This document shows, piece after piece, positions 1 to 11,761 of a stretch of 64,000 nucleotides of DNA. The translations under genes were made by a program, and so were the position numbers. The notes below the pieces were generated by a model. That model was not told where the DNA came from and did not search any database. It was given only the letters and a program-made list of their open reading frames with translations. Position 1 is the first letter of the stretch. Every line of letters starts with the position of its first letter. The stretch is from Symsagittifera roscoffensis (taxonomy: Eukaryota > Xenacoelomorpha > Acoela > Convolutidae): assembly GCF_963678635.1 (NCBI RefSeq), contig NW_026970749.1:1-64000 (forward strand), read 5' to 3'.

Positions 1-1275
1 CCAAAACCTGCACTATTCTTGAATACTTGTTATTATAACCTGAACAAAAATAATTCCAAAAAAAAATCCAGAAAAGCTGCTGAAGGGTTTTCATAACCAA
101 ATTTTAAAAAAGTAGCAAATGTTTTGAAAACCACAGAAAAAATTCGAACCAAACTTCATTTTTTTTTTGCTCAGAACGTAGTGAAACACCCCAACGGATA
201 TGATATTTATTGTTCTGTCACATCAAACATTGTTGATTCCGCCCGACTTTCCTTTTGTTGAGTGAGTTGTTTAAGCCGATTTCTTACCTCAGCTTTTACT
301 CCTAGGGGTTGTCTCAAACTCAGAACAGTTCTCTCGACCTTACTAGTATCGTTTTTTGAATCGGTCCGATGGCAAAACGTCGCGTCTCGACCCCAAAAAC
401 GTTCTCCCAACGTCGCTGCCCGTTCTTCGCCGTAGTTGTGTGTGTTGGTTTGTATTGATTTCTTACCTCGGTTTTTGCTACAAGGGGTTGTCGGACTTTC
501 AGGTCAATACACTCAAATTGTCCGCTTCCATTCGCGCCCGTTTACGTTTGAGTCGGTAAGCAAACCGCCTAAGCCCGTAACCTTTGGGTGTCTGTACCGT
601 GCACACATATATGTAATCGTACCGTTCATACAAATATTTTGTCATACATTATTTTTCTCTAAGAGTCTAAAACTTACCTTAAAATAAGTTAATGTAGCGT
701 TCATTAAACTTTAATGGTTTTCATCTTAAGAGCCAGCTCTCTTTTTTCTGCAATACAAGCTCAACCCCGAAAGGTGATAGACAAGTTGCAAAGAAGTTGT
801 CTAGCCATAAAAGGACTTTCTTTAAATTTTTTTGCAAGAAATTAAAAAGAAAACAGTGCAATACATTTTACACAATAACACACAGTTAGCACCCCGGATC
901 GATACTGTTCTGTGGCCTGACCTAATCAACAATTCTATAAGTAAGCATATAAGCAAACACTTTCATTGTTTGTCTACTTCGCAATTAAATCGACTTTTGA
1001 ACAATTATAGAAATTGAATAACTGCAACCATTTATTGTCACCGAGAAGGCACAGACAATATTCTCCACGTTTTATGGGAGTCTGCTTCTTTAACTATTTC
1101 AGTTCTAAACCATATTGTTTGTCCAAAAAATGCTCCTTTCAACCTCACGAGAGTTCGACTAAGCAGCCTTGGAACATTGGTTAGAGTTTTTAACACACAA
1201 AGCGATGAAATGCTAAGTAAACCCCGACAGTATCTTGATACCAAACAGATCCTCAGCCACTTTGAAAGTTTTAAG
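1..1275. other. Non-coding flank left of the gag array
   Basis: I see no gene here; the short open frames lack family motifs. Two stretches near 282-318 and 458-496 are loosely similar, both running from GATTTCTTACCTC into AGGGGTTGTC, so an old direct repeat is likely. Because a BEL/Pao gag array follows, this could be LTR or leader sequence of that element, but I found no paired LTR. Confidence 0.4.
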
Positions 1276-2837
1276 TCACAAAGCTCTGCAACCACACCAC
1301 ACAAAAGTCACGTAGAATCTACTAAGTATTTGTCTGCGTCAGTGACTTCTAGCCAAAGAAGTCGAGAGCTGAAAAAAGCTACCTTGCGCCGTGAAGAAAT
1401 GGAGCGACAAAATGAAGCTAAATTTCGCTTGAAACAGCAGAAAAACCTATTAGAACTGGAAGAGTTGGCTGAAGAAAATTGAGTTAAATTGTCCAAAGCT
1501 ACCGTAACTGAAAATGCGATTCTTGAAGTCATGAACGAGAAGTCAAGTTCGTTAGACTTGCCCGAGGAGAGTCTTGCCGGAAGTAAAAGGACATAAAGCT
1601 GCGTGAACGAAACAAACGAAGAAATTCAGTCTGCACATAAAACCAAACCGTCGCCGAGTGCTGCTGTTTTTAAACCGTTCCGCGTTAACCCAAATAGCCA
1701 ATCGTTCCAACCGGCAATATCTGTCTCGACTAGTCAATTGGATGAAGATAAAACTAATATAAGAAATTCATTGCAATCCAGATCTGAAAAAAATATAATC
1801 CAAAATGCGCTCAATGCATTCCGAATCTCCCGCCAACGTCTAAAAAATCTACTGTGCTAATTGTTGGTTTTATTCAAACCGCGCAAACTAGCCAGAGTCA
1901 AACTCGAGATCTACCGTCGTCTAAAATCAAAACTATAAACGTGCCAGACACGACTTTCGATCACACGAATTCGAAATTTCCATTAACCAATGATGGAACC
2001 GTCGTCTACCAGCCGGTGTCTTAGTATCAATTTCCGGATCCCCGAGATGGCGGATTCAATTAATGTAACGTTGATGATAACAATCACGTTGATCAAAACA
2101 AGCCGCCCTACCCGCCAATTAACGAACAAAAATCTCTAACTATTGAAGACCTCGATGAGATTATTACCATAAACCGAAAAGATCCGCTACCAGAATGGAA
2201 ATTGTCTCAATACAACGGTCATCCTTTAAATTGGTATGAATGATTCGGCCATTTTTTAAGCGCTGTCGACCCCGCCCGTTTGAGTGATGACGTCAAGTTG
2301 ACATATTTGAAAACTCTTGTGACTGGGAAAACCAAAAATGCCATCGCTGATTTTGCGTACTCAGTGTTTTTTATAAAGATGTCTCGAATACTCTTATTCC
2401 GAAATTTGGCCAGCCGCAAACAGTAGTTAATGCCCATCTTGACAAACTAAGTTGTTACCCATCATTGAAGATGCATAAATCCGACAGCATTATAAGTTTT
2501 GCTTCTACCATCTCAAATCTTGTTGGTGTGTTTAAGTCGTTCTCCTGTACCCAGGATTGGAAGAGGTTGATTTGTTGAGCCATGCATTAGGTAAACTGCC
2601 TCCCAACATGAAGGAAGCCTGGGCTCTTCAAACAGCGGAAAGGAGTCTTATACAACCATCTTTGCTCCATTTCAATTACTGGCTGCCAGAAAAGGCAGAG
2701 GCGCATGAGCGAATGCAAGCTAATGCTCTCAAGAATCAAAATCAGGAAAATCAGGCCAGCGCTGGACCTTCTAAAACAGTTACAAAAAATTTGTCGTCCA
2801 AATCAAAAGTATCTGACAAAAAGGCCAATCAACCGTA
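1276..2837 (+). pseudogene. gag: BEL/Pao gag remnant, array unit 1
   Basis: Gag is the structural protein that builds the retrotransposon particle. The frame 1276-1482 encodes a Lys/Glu/Arg-rich coiled coil (SRELKKATLRREEMERQNEA) ending at TGA 1480. The DUF1759-type core lies at roughly 2190-2877, with WKLSQYNGHPLNWYE, YLKTLVTGKTKNAIADFA and LSHALGKLPPN. In this unit the Trp codon before FGHF is TGA. Frame changes after ADFAYSV and before EVDLLSHAL split the core into short ORFs. The C-terminal piece is 2557-2877. No zinc knuckle is visible. The family assignment rests on recalled BEL/Pao Gag organisation. Confidence 0.8.
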
Positions 2838-4371
2838 TCACGAAGCTCTGCAACCACATCACACAAAAGTCACGTAGAATCTTCTGAGTATTTTTCTGCG
2901 TCAGTGACTTCTAGCCAAAAAAGTCGAGAGCTGAAAATTGCTACCTTGCGCCGTGAAGAAATAGAGCGACAAAATGAAGCTAAATTTTGCTTGAAACAGC
3001 AGAAAAATCTATTAGAACTGGAAGAGTTGGCTGGAGAAAATTGAGTTAAATTGGCCAAAACTACCGTAACTGAAAATGCGATTTTTGAAGTCATGAACGA
3101 GAAGTCAAGTTCGTTAGACTTGCCCGAGGAGAGTCTTGCCGGAAGTAAAACGACATAAAGCTGCGTGAACGAAAGAAACGAAGAAATTCAGTCTGCACAT
3201 AAAACAAAACCGTCACCGAGTGCTGCTGGTTTTAAACCATTCCGCGTTAACTCAATTAGCCAATCTTTCCAACCGGCGATATATGTCTCGACTAGTCAAT
3301 TGGATGAAGATAAAACTAATATAAGAAACTCATTGCAATCCAGATCTGAAAAAAATATAATCCAAAATGCACTCAATACATTCCGAATCTCCCGCCAACA
3401 TCTAATAAATCTACTCTGCTAACCGTTGGTTTTATTCAAACCGCGCAAACTAGCCAGAGTCAAACTCTAGCTCTACTGTCGGCTAAAGTCAAAATTAGAA
3501 ACGTGCCAGACACGACTTTCGATCACACGAATTCGAATTTTCCATTACCCAATGGTGGAACCGTCTTCTACCAGCCGGTGTCTGAGTATCAATTTCCAGA
3601 TCCCAGAGATGGCGAATTCAACTAATGTAACGTTGATGATAACAATCACGTTGATCAAAACAAGCAGCCCTACCCGCCAATTAACCTCGCTGAGATTATT
3701 ATCATAAACCGTAAAGATCCGCTACCAGAATGGAAATTGTCTCAATACAACGGTCATCCTTTACATTGGCATGAATGGTTCGGCCAGTTTTTAAGCGCTG
3801 TCAACTCCGCCCGTTTGAGTGATGACGTCAAGTTGACATACTTGAAAACTCTTGTGACTGGGAAAACCAAAAATGCCATCGCTGATTTTGTGTACTCCGT
3901 GTTATTTATAAAGATGTCTTGAATACTCTTATTCCGAAATTTGGCCAGCCGCAACGGTAGTTAATGCTCATCTTGACAAAATAAGTTGTTAACCATCATT
4001 GAAGATGCATAAATCCGACAGCATTATAAGTTTTGCTTCTATCAACTCAAATCTTGTTGGTGTGTTTAAGTCAATCTCCTGTACCCAGGATTGGAAGGTG
4101 TTGATTTGTTGAGCCATGCATTAGGTAAACTGTCTCCCAACATGAAGGAATCATGGGCTTTTCACACAGTGGAAAGGAGTCTTATACAACCATCTTTGCT
4201 CCATTTCATTGACTGGCTGCCAGAAAAAGCAAAGGCGCATGAGCGAATGCAAGCTAATGCTCCCAAGAATCAAAATCAGCAAAATCAGGCCAGCGCTGGA
4301 CCTTCTAAAACAGTTACAAAAAATTTGTCGTCCAAATCAAAAGTATCTGACAAAAAGGCCAATCAACCGTA
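2838..4371 (+). pseudogene. gag: BEL/Pao gag remnant, array unit 2
   Basis: Same layout as unit 1, but shorter. A deletion of about 27 bp removes the segment between PPINP and the LAEII-like stretch near 3685, which accounts for the 1534-bp period. Here the core tryptophan is intact (HEWFGQF, ORF 3737-3922). The coiled coil ends at the same TGA as the other units, reading GEN instead of EEN. The two shared core frameshifts are present. The C-terminal piece is ORF 4091-4411. Not translatable as one protein. Confidence 0.8.
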
Positions 4372-5931
4372 TCACGAAGCTCTGCAACCACATCAAACAA
4401 AAGTCACGTAGAATCTTCTAAGTTTTTGTCTGCGTCAGTGACTTCTAGCCAAAGAAGTCGAGAGCTGAAAATTGCTACCTTGCGTCGTGAAGAAGTAGAG
4501 CGACAAAATGAAGCCAAACTTTGCTTGAAACAGCAGAAAAATCTATTTGAACTGGAAGAGTTGGCTGAAGAAAATTGAGTTAAATTTGCCAAAGCTACCG
4601 TAACTGAAAATGAGATTCTTGAAGTCATGAACGAGAAGTCAAGTTCGTTAGACTTGCCTGAGGAGAGTCTTGCGGAAGTAAAAGGACATGAAGCTGCGTG
4701 AACGAAACAAACGAAGAAATTCAGTCTGCACATAAAACCAAACCGTCACCGAGTACTGCTGCTTTTAAACCATTCCGCGTTAACCCAATTAGCCAATCTT
4801 TCCAGCCGGCGATATCTGTCTCGACTAGTCAATTGGATGAAGATAAAACTAATATAAAAAATTCATTGGAATCCAGATCTGAAAAAAATATAATCTAAAA
4901 TGCGCTCAATACATTCCGAATCTCCCGCCAACAACTGATAAATCTACTGTGCTAATTGTTGGTTTTATTCAAACAGCGCAAACTAGCCAGAGTCAAACTC
5001 GAGCTCTACCGTCGTCTAAAGTCAAAATTAGAAACGTGCCAGACACGACTTTCGATCACACAATTCGAAATTTCCATTAACCAATGGTGGAACCGTCGTC
5101 TACCAGCCGGTGTCTGAGTATCAATTTTTGGATCCCCGAGATGGCGGATTCAATTATTGTAACGTTGATAATAACAATCACGTTGATCAAAACAAGCCGC
5201 CCTACCCGCCAATTAACGAACAAAAATTTCTAACTATCGAAGACCTCGCTGAGATTATTACCATAAACCGTAAAGATCCGCTACCAGAATGGAAATTGTC
5301 TCAATACAACGGTCATTCTTTATATTGGTATGAATGATTCGGCCAGTTTTTAAGCGCTGTCGACCCCGCCCGTTTGAGTGATGACGTCAAGTCGACATAC
5401 TTGAGAACTCTTGTGACTGGGAAAACCAAAAATTCCATCGCTGATTTTGCGTACTCCGTGTTATTAATAAAGATGTCTTGAATACTCTTATTCCGAAATT
5501 TGGCCAGCCGCAAACGGTAGTTAATGCTCATCTTGACAAACTAAGTTGTTACCCATCATTGAAGATGCATAAATCCGACAGCCTTATAAGTTTTGCTTCT
5601 ACCATCTCAAATCTTGTTGGTGTGTTTAAGTCAATTTCCTGTATCCAGGATTGGAAGGTGTTGATATGTTGAGCCATGCATTAGGTAAACTGCCTCCCAA
5701 CCTGAAGGAGTCATGCGCTCTTCACACAGTGGAAAGGAGTCTTATACAACCATCTTTGCTCCATTTCAATGACTGGCTGCCAGAAAAAGCAGAGGCGCAT
5801 GAGCGAATGCAAGCTAATGCTCACAAAAATCGAAATCAGGAAAATCAGGCCAGCGCTGGACCTTCTAAAACAGTTACAAAAAAGTTGTCGTCCAAATCAA
5901 AAGTATCTGACAAAAAGGCCAATCAACCGTA
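4372..5931 (+). pseudogene. gag: BEL/Pao gag remnant, array unit 3
   Basis: The coiled coil is followed by the TGA shared by all units, then a Pro/Ser-rich linker (4698-4898). The frame 5110-5337 covers the segment before the core and ends at TGA in place of the core Trp codon, as in unit 1. The C-terminal piece is ORF 5651-5971. TGA in units 1 and 3, TGG in unit 2 and TGT in unit 4 suggest alternating or independent changes at one codon within the array. Confidence 0.8.
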
Positions 5932-7485
5932 TCACGAAGCTCTGCAACCACATCGCACAAAAGTCACGTAGAATCTTCTAAGTATTTGTCTGCGTCAGTG
6001 ACTTTTAGCCAAAGAAGTCGAGAACTGAAAGTTGCAACCTTGCGTCGTGAAGAAATAGAGCGAAAAAATGAAGCTAAACTTCGCTTGAAACAGCAGAAAA
6101 ATCTAATATAACTGGAAGAGTTGGCTGAAGAAAATTGAGTTAAATTGGCCAAAACTACCGTAACTGAAAATGCGATTCTTGAAGTCATGGACGAGAAGTC
6201 AAGTTTGTTAGACTTGCCCGAGGAGATCCTTGCCGGAAATAAAAGGACATAAAGCTGCGTGAACGAAAGAAACGAAGAAATTCAGTCTGCACATAAAACC
6301 AAACCGTCATCGAGTGCTGCTGGTTTTAAACCATTCCTCGTTAACCCAAATAGCCAATCTTTCCAACCGGCAACATCTGTCTCGACTAGTAAATTGGATG
6401 AAGATAAAACTAATATAAGAAACTCATTGCAATCCAGATCTGAAAAAAACATAATCCAAAATGCGCTCAATACATTCCGAATTTCCCGCCAACGTCTAAT
6501 AAATCTAATGTGCTAATTGTTGGTTTTATTCAAACCGCGCAAACTAGCCAGAGGCAAACTCGAGCTCTACCGTCGTCTAAAGTCAAAATTAGAAACGTGC
6601 CAGACACGACTTTCGATCACACGAATTCGAAATTTCCATTAACCAATGGTGGAACCGTCGCCTACCAGCCGGTGTCTTAGTATCAATTTTTGAATCCCCG
6701 AGATGGCGGATTCAATTATTGTAACGTTGATGATAACAATCACGTTGATCAAAACAAGCCGCCCTATCTGCCAATTAACGAACAAAAATCTCTAACTATC
6801 GAAGACCTCGCTGAGATAATTACCATAAACCGTAAAGATCCGCTACCAGAATGGAAATTGTCTCAATACAACGGTCATTCTTTATATTGGTATGAATGTT
6901 TCGGCCAGTTTTTAAGCGCTGTCGGCCCCGCCCGTTTGAGTGATGACGTCAATTTGACATACTTGAAAACTCTTGTGACTGGGAAAACCAAAAATGCCAT
7001 CGCTGATTTTGCGTATTCCGTGTTATTTATAAAGATGTCTTGAATAATCTTAATCCGAAAATTGGCCAGCCGCAAACGGTAGTTAATGCTCAACTTGACA
7101 AACTAAGTTGTTACCCATCATTGAAGATGCATAATTCCGACAGCATTATAAGTTTTGCTTCTACCATCTCAAATCGTGTTGGTGTGTTTAAGTCAAACTC
7201 CTGTACCCAGGATTGGAAGGTGTTGATTTGTTGAGCCATGCATTAGGTAAACTGCCTCCCAACATGAAGGAATCATGGGCTTTTCACACAGTGGAAAGGA
7301 GTCTTATACAACCATCTTTGCTCCATTTCAATGACTGGCTGCCAGAAAAAGCAAAGGCGCATGAGCGAATGCAAGCTAATGCTCCCAAGAACCGAAATCA
7401 GGAAAATCAGGCCAGCGCTGGACCTTCTAAAACAGTTACAAAAAATTTGTCGTCCAAATCAAAAGTATCTGACAAAAAGGCCAAT
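5932..7485 (+). pseudogene. gag: BEL/Pao gag remnant, array unit 4, cut by the Polinton-like terminus
   Basis: This unit has the longest open core segment of the array (6690-7043, 117 codons), because the core Trp codon reads TGT (Cys) instead of TGA. It still carries the shared coil stop and the frameshift after the SVLFIKMS stretch. The C-terminal ORF (7213-7485) runs into the inverted repeat at 7486, which replaces the NQPYHEAL end seen in units 1-3. Breakpoint and terminus coincide, so the element end abuts gag DNA directly. Confidence 0.8.
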
Positions 7486-7990
7486 AGTAGTAGATATTGG
7501 AGGTGATCAGGGTGGGGGGTGCATGGAAGACCCCATGTATTAAGATACGTTATAGATTTCCGGTCTTCCGTGCTATTTATTAAGATTGGGTATAGAGTCT
7601 ACAATGTATTAAGATAGGGAATACCGATGGTAAGGTTTTATGGTTTGTGTGATGGTAAGATAATGGTACAAAAAAAGTAATTTTTTTGGTTTTTGTGTGG
7701 AAATGTTAATTTTTTTTTTTTGCAAAATTTTTGGGGGCGCGTTATCTAATTGGGAACAATTAATTGTTAATTACGTGTAGAATAAAGGTTATGTATTTAG
7801 TTTTTTGGTGCATGATAAGTCAATGGTAAGAGATTATGGGTAAATTTTTATGAACAAATTTTCAAAAAAACTTCAAAAAACGATAAGGTTAGCTATTATT
7901 TGACCTAATTTATTAAAAAATCTTACTTTCTATCTAAATGAAACAATGCTGAAACCTACTGAAACTTCGAAAAAATTCAAATTTTTTGAG
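7486..7990 (+). repeat. Left terminal inverted repeat
   Basis: It matches the reverse complement of 21871-22397 throughout, including the terminus, three ATGTATTAAGATAGGG-like motifs, the ACCGATGGTAAGGTTT stretch and the inner edge ACTTCGAAAAAA...TTTTTTGAGA. The sides differ mainly by small indels and a long C tract on the right. Element-2 copies at 48780-49175 and 52079-52474 carry the same motif series. Confidence 0.88.
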
Positions 7991-7994
7991 ACAA

Positions 7995-8085
7995 AATTGC
8001 AAAAATTTCAAGTATTTGGAAAAAATTGCAAAAATTTCAAGTATTTGGAAAAAATTGCAAAAATTTCAAGTATTTGGAAAAAATT
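7995..8085 (+). repeat. 29-bp tandem repeat, three copies
   Basis: Three near-perfect copies of a 29-bp unit beginning ATTGCAAAAATTTCAAGTAT lie just inside the left TIR. An open frame through it (7986-8261) is an artefact of the repeat. The following 8090-9240 is AT-rich and I see nothing recognisable in it. Confidence 0.8.
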
Positions 8086-9242
8086 GCAGAAATCTCATAA
8101 TTTTGGCATGTATTGTTGCTTTTGATCTAATTTTAAACATACTTTTACTTATAGATTTTAAAAATAAGCTAAGACTATATGTTAATTGGCATTATGTTAA
8201 TTGGCTTCCAAAAGATGTCGAATTGGGTTTGCTTTTCAAAAATTATCTTCAAAACATTTGATCTTTCATATAAAGTACCAAATATATCAAATGATAACAA
8301 TTTTTTCTAATGAATTACGGATAAATATAAGACTATGAGAATTTTTATGTTGGATTTTTTCTCACGATATACTTTATAAGCTAAATTTTAGTAAAAGTAT
8401 CTCAAATCTCTTAAGGATTAAATTGAGCTTCTATCTCATTTTAGCATTTTCTCAGTTTCTGCTTCATCTAGTTTCTACCAAATGAATTCAATTTGAGCAA
8501 ATTTTTACTTAAAAATTGAATTTTAGATGGAAAAATGTATCGTTTCAACGAACGATCAATAATCCGAAGCTGAATTAATACCATAAACCCTTTACTAAAA
8601 AGCTTTAAAGGATTTTCTCAAGCTCATAACTGTATAATGCTGTTTTAAATCTGAATTTCTTTTTTAGACTAAATTTTTAGTTGGAATGATGTGTATCATT
8701 ATCTTGAAACTTTCAAAGTTTAGCAAAATATACATTTTTTCCAGGTCATTTATCAATTTCTTTTCTGAAATTATCAAAAAATCAATAGAAAAACATTATT
8801 CTTAATAAGTCAAACCACATTATCTGCTTAAAAAGCTCTGCTCTATGAACACTTTTACAAGCACAAAACAAGGAGAACTTTAAAATAGCAACTACAAAAA
8901 ACCTTTCAATTAGTTGATGTTTTCCAAATATCCAAGTTTTACAATTTTTAGGTGAATACTTAAATACTCATTAGCATATGTTATTGCACTTTACTACAAA
9001 TTTATCACAACAAATCTCCGCAAGCTTGCAATCAATGGAGTTTTTACTGTTGATTAAAAGTTTTCGAATCGAGTTCCATGGAAAGCTTCACGACGATTTG
9101 AACTCGATTTTTGCTGTCTTTAACATCAATCAAAACCTTTGAATAAAAAAATAAATGATAGTTCAGGTAATGTAATGAAAACACTGTATAATTACTGACT
9201 TGATTTGTTACAATTGCTGAGACTTTTCAGATTCAGTAAAAA

Positions 9243-9521
9243 CTAATAATCATAGTAATTTCTAAGTTTTTCAAAAAAACTTAAAAATTTTACCTTTTCC
9301 TGAAGTGTGTTTGGAGTCTGCTGAGCACAGAATTTAATATTATGCTTAGAATGCTTCTTCTTGAAATGATTAGCGAGTTCCTCGCTGCTATAAGTATAAA
9401 AATTACAATTAGAACACTTCAAAACACCACATGTTCTACGATGTCTTGATCCATCTTTGTGAGTGTAATCCCTGCCACATTCAAGACATGCAACTCTTTC
9501 GTTTCTATTGAGTGAAGCCAT
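9243..9521 (-). CDS. Stand-alone two-zinc-finger protein related to the PolB N-terminus
   Basis: A 92-residue protein. Residues 1-60 parallel the N-terminus of the element's ZnF-PolB protein. Finger 1 uses C12, C15, H27 and C31 (C2HC); finger 2 uses C36, C39, H52 and H57 (C2H2). The start is the Met shared with the PolB copies (MASLNRNE against MPALNRNE). The third finger is missing and a Lys/Phe-rich tail follows. It lies about 1.25 kb from the left TIR edge and reads outward, mirroring PolB at the right end. A DNA-binding or TIR-recognition role is inference. A GGTAAAA near its end could be a splice donor, so a longer spliced product cannot be excluded. Confidence 0.7.
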   Translation of the reverse strand: MASLNRNERVACLECGRDYTHKDGSRHRRTCGVLKCSNCNFYTYSSEELANHFKKKHSKHNIKFCAQQTPNTLQEKVKFLSFFEKLRNYYDY

Positions 9522-9739
9522 CTCAATAGTAATGAAAAATTAAATGGGAGATTTAAAATGTACCAAATTTTTAGATAAGGTGAGTTGAATAGCCTCAAAA
9601 AATGAACAAAAGTAAATAAAAACAGCAAACTTATTAACCAATTGTTTTTAACGAAAAAGAAAATCAGAATGGATATGCTATTTAGCCTAGCTGAAATAAA
9701 AATCATCCAATCTAACCATGGAATTTTTAAAAGTATCAA

Positions 9740-10008
9740 CCAATCAGAATCGAGCATTAATTACAAGGAAACTTTATCTTTTCTGATATCAACCAATCAG
9801 AATTGAGCTTCAATAATCATGTAATTTTCAACAAATTCAATGTCAACCTATCAGAATTGAGCTTCAAAAGTCATGAAATTTTCAAGAAATTTAATGTCAA
9901 CCAATCAGAGTTGAGCTCTTTTTCTCATGAATTTTTCAACAATTTCTTCAAAATTTGTAGATTTTGAGGATACTTTCACAGACATTATTTGTGTTAATAA
10001 CCAATCAG
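9740..10008 (-). promoter_or_regulatory. CCAATCAG cluster upstream of the zinc-finger gene
   Basis: CCAATCAG occurs at 9740, 9793, 9901 and 10001, with a CCTATCAG variant at 9847. The first four sit in a ~54-bp degenerate tandem repeat (CCAATCAGAATTGAGCTT core). CCAAT boxes are the binding sites of NF-Y-type factors. The cluster lies 220-490 bp upstream of the gene starting at 9521 and just downstream of the ORF ending at 10150, so it most likely serves the former. Confidence 0.55.
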
Positions 10009-10149
10009 AATGAAGTAATCACAGATTTTAAAAAACTTTGTAGATCAGAACCAGACTATGTTTATGAAACTTCTTAGTCAATAAATTTTATTGAATTTTT
10101 CCAGCATAACTAAGATTTGAAGTTTGATAAATGAGATTTCTTGTCTATT

Positions 10150-10431
10150 TTATATTGTTTTTTCGATATTCAAATCAAATTTTGAAATTTCGATCAAAAT
10201 TTTTCCGATTTGTTCTATTTCTAACCAGTGAAAAAAGAAATTACCAAAATATACGTTTTTATCGTTTTCTTTTTTTGTATATTGTAGTATAAACAACCGG
10301 AAGTCTATTAAATTTGGATAAACGATCAAAAGAAATTCTGTCAAATCTGGATTTTGTATGTGTATCAAATTCAAAACAGTAATCGAATTGATGTTCCTTA
10401 TCTCCAATTTCTGATTCATAGGCTCTTCCAT
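10150..10431 (-). CDS. Unknown ORF (93 codons)
   Basis: An open frame on the minus strand, Asn/Ile/Phe-rich, without a motif I recognise. Its ATG (10431) overlaps the last 16 bases of the preceding minus-strand ORF (10416-10706) in another frame. The two may therefore be one gene broken by a frameshift, or two exons. No second copy occurs in the window to test conservation. Confidence 0.35.
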   Translation of the reverse strand: MEEPMNQKLEIRNINSITVLNLIHIQNPDLTEFLLIVYPNLIDFRLFILQYTKKENDKNVYFGNFFFHWLEIEQIGKILIEISKFDLNIEKTI

Positions 10432-10706
10432 TGTTTTGGTTTTTTACTGATCGACCACCCAATCTGAGTTAACTCTTCTAAATAAAAATATTGTTGATAA
10501 ACCTGACAGTACTCTTCTTTTTTGTATTCTCCTCTCCATCTTTTTAACAAAACTATTGAACTTTCTGTGTTTCTATACAAATTAAAAGTAATACAATCTC
10601 CATCAACTTCATCTGTCCACCACTCTTGTAGTTTTTTGTAGTAGTTCAGTTTTAAAATCTGAAAAATGTTCAATTCAGACATTGAAAACGCTTTTGATGG
10701 AAACAT
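10416..10706 (-). CDS. Unknown ORF (96 codons), acidic-aromatic
   Basis: It starts MFPSKAFSMSELNIFQILKL and is rich in Tyr, Glu and Trp (EWWTDEVDGD, RWRGEYKKEEYCQVYQQYFY). I do not recognise a family. The composition looks like real protein rather than AT-rich noise. It overlaps the following ORF (10150-10431) by 16 bases. Its upstream side (10707-11209) is AT-rich and carries no gene I can see. Confidence 0.45.
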   Translation of the reverse strand: MFPSKAFSMSELNIFQILKLNYYKKLQEWWTDEVDGDCITFNLYRNTESSIVLLKRWRGEYKKEEYCQVYQQYFYLEELTQIGWSISKKPKQWKSL

Positions 10707-11209
10707 TTTTCTTACTGAAATATATGAAGAAACTTAAAAAACTCGAATTGTTTTATCATTTTTAAAGTATTTTGTAGTTACATTCACCGTAAAATTTTTT
10801 AAATTATTTAGAGTTTAATTAGTTTCAAGGAAATTCATGTAGCCAATAAAAACTTCAAATTAGGGCAGAAAAAAATTGAAAACAACCAATGAAATTCAAA
10901 AAATCTAAAAAAATAATGATAATGTTTTCAATTAAATATACATTCTTGTTTGCAATTTTCTTAAATTGAGGCAAAATTTAGCTAAATTGTGATGAAAACA
11001 GTTATTAAATAAATTCATCAGTAATTTCAAAAACAAATACTGGAAAATCATTTCATAATTGGTTAGTGTTTTATGTCAATTTCGATTAAATTGTATGTTT
11101 TGTCTGACTTTTCCTAGATATTATAGCTCTAAATATACACTTTATTGAGGAAAAATAGTTTTGAACCAATAATATCTCAATTACCAAACATGCAAAACAT
11201 CACAAAGCT

Positions 11210-11761
11210 TTACTGAGGTTTACATTTATCAACAAACATAAAGTCTCCCAATATTTGGGACATTTCTTTGAATTCATTCAAAGTATAGTTGACATATGCA
11301 ACTTGCTTCAAGTCTTCATTTTCCTTTGCAGTGAAGAGTCGAATCTGAATGTAGGGTGGCTTGCTCACGTTGTACTTCTTGATTGTGACACACACTCTCC
11401 TCATGTTGTACATTGCTATTTCATATACTCTATTACAGATGTCGAGCTCCTGATCCATCGTTGATTCTCTGCCAGATTTGGCTTCATATATAGGTACGAG
11501 TCCAAGATTTTCAGCATCGTGAATAATAGTATTCTGTATTGCGGATATTGCTTTGCCTTCTTTTTCACTAAGATAGACTTGTTGAGACTTTTCAAATTGT
11601 CCCCAATCATTTATTTTTAATAGTTGAAAGCACGGTTCCAAGCATATTTTTCCCTTGTAGGATTTTTGGAACCAAACAAATCTCCCAATTCTTTTTTGAT
11701 TTTTTGAAAATTCAATATAGTTGGAACTATCAACTTTTCTCGAGTACATTTTGAAGAACAA
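11210..11761 (-). CDS. Unknown 183-residue protein, left arm of a divergent pair
   Basis: A continuous 183-codon frame with balanced composition (FVWFQKSYKGKICLEPCF, DICNRVYEIAMYNMRRVCV, FKEMSQILGDFMF). I recognise no family. No signal peptide or membrane segment is evident, so a soluble protein is likely. It is transcribed away from the 11927-12571 gene, and the 165 bp between them hold AP-1 and CArG sites. Together with the intact frame this argues for a functional gene of the element. Some small single-stranded-DNA-binding proteins have a similar size, but no motif supports that idea. Confidence 0.6.
   Translation of the reverse strand: MFFKMYSRKVDSSNYIEFSKNQKRIGRFVWFQKSYKGKICLEPCFQLLKINDWGQFEKSQQVYLSEKEGKAISAIQNTIIHDAENLGLVPIYEAKSGRESTMDQELDICNRVYEIAMYNMRRVCVTIKKYNVSKPPYIQIRLFTAKENEDLKQVAYVNYTLNEFKEMSQILGDFMFVDKCKPQ

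Larger units (their letters stand above)
1276..7485 (+). repeat. Tandem array of four BEL/Pao gag units
   Basis: Four head-to-tail copies of one segment start at about 1276, 2838, 4372 and 5932, with periods of about 1562, 1534 and 1560 bp. Each runs from a charged coiled coil through a DUF1759-type core to a Lys/Ser-rich tail, then straight into the next coiled coil. No pol or LTR lies between units. All units share the TGA after the EELAEEN-type coil end (GEN in unit 2) and two frameshifts in the core, so amplification followed gene death. Unit 4 stops about 8 bp short of a full period, at the Polinton-like terminus. Confidence 0.9.

Noticed and set aside
7986-8261. 91-codon ORF inside the left end of the element
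   Set aside because: The first third is the 29-bp tandem repeat in three frames; the rest has no family motif.
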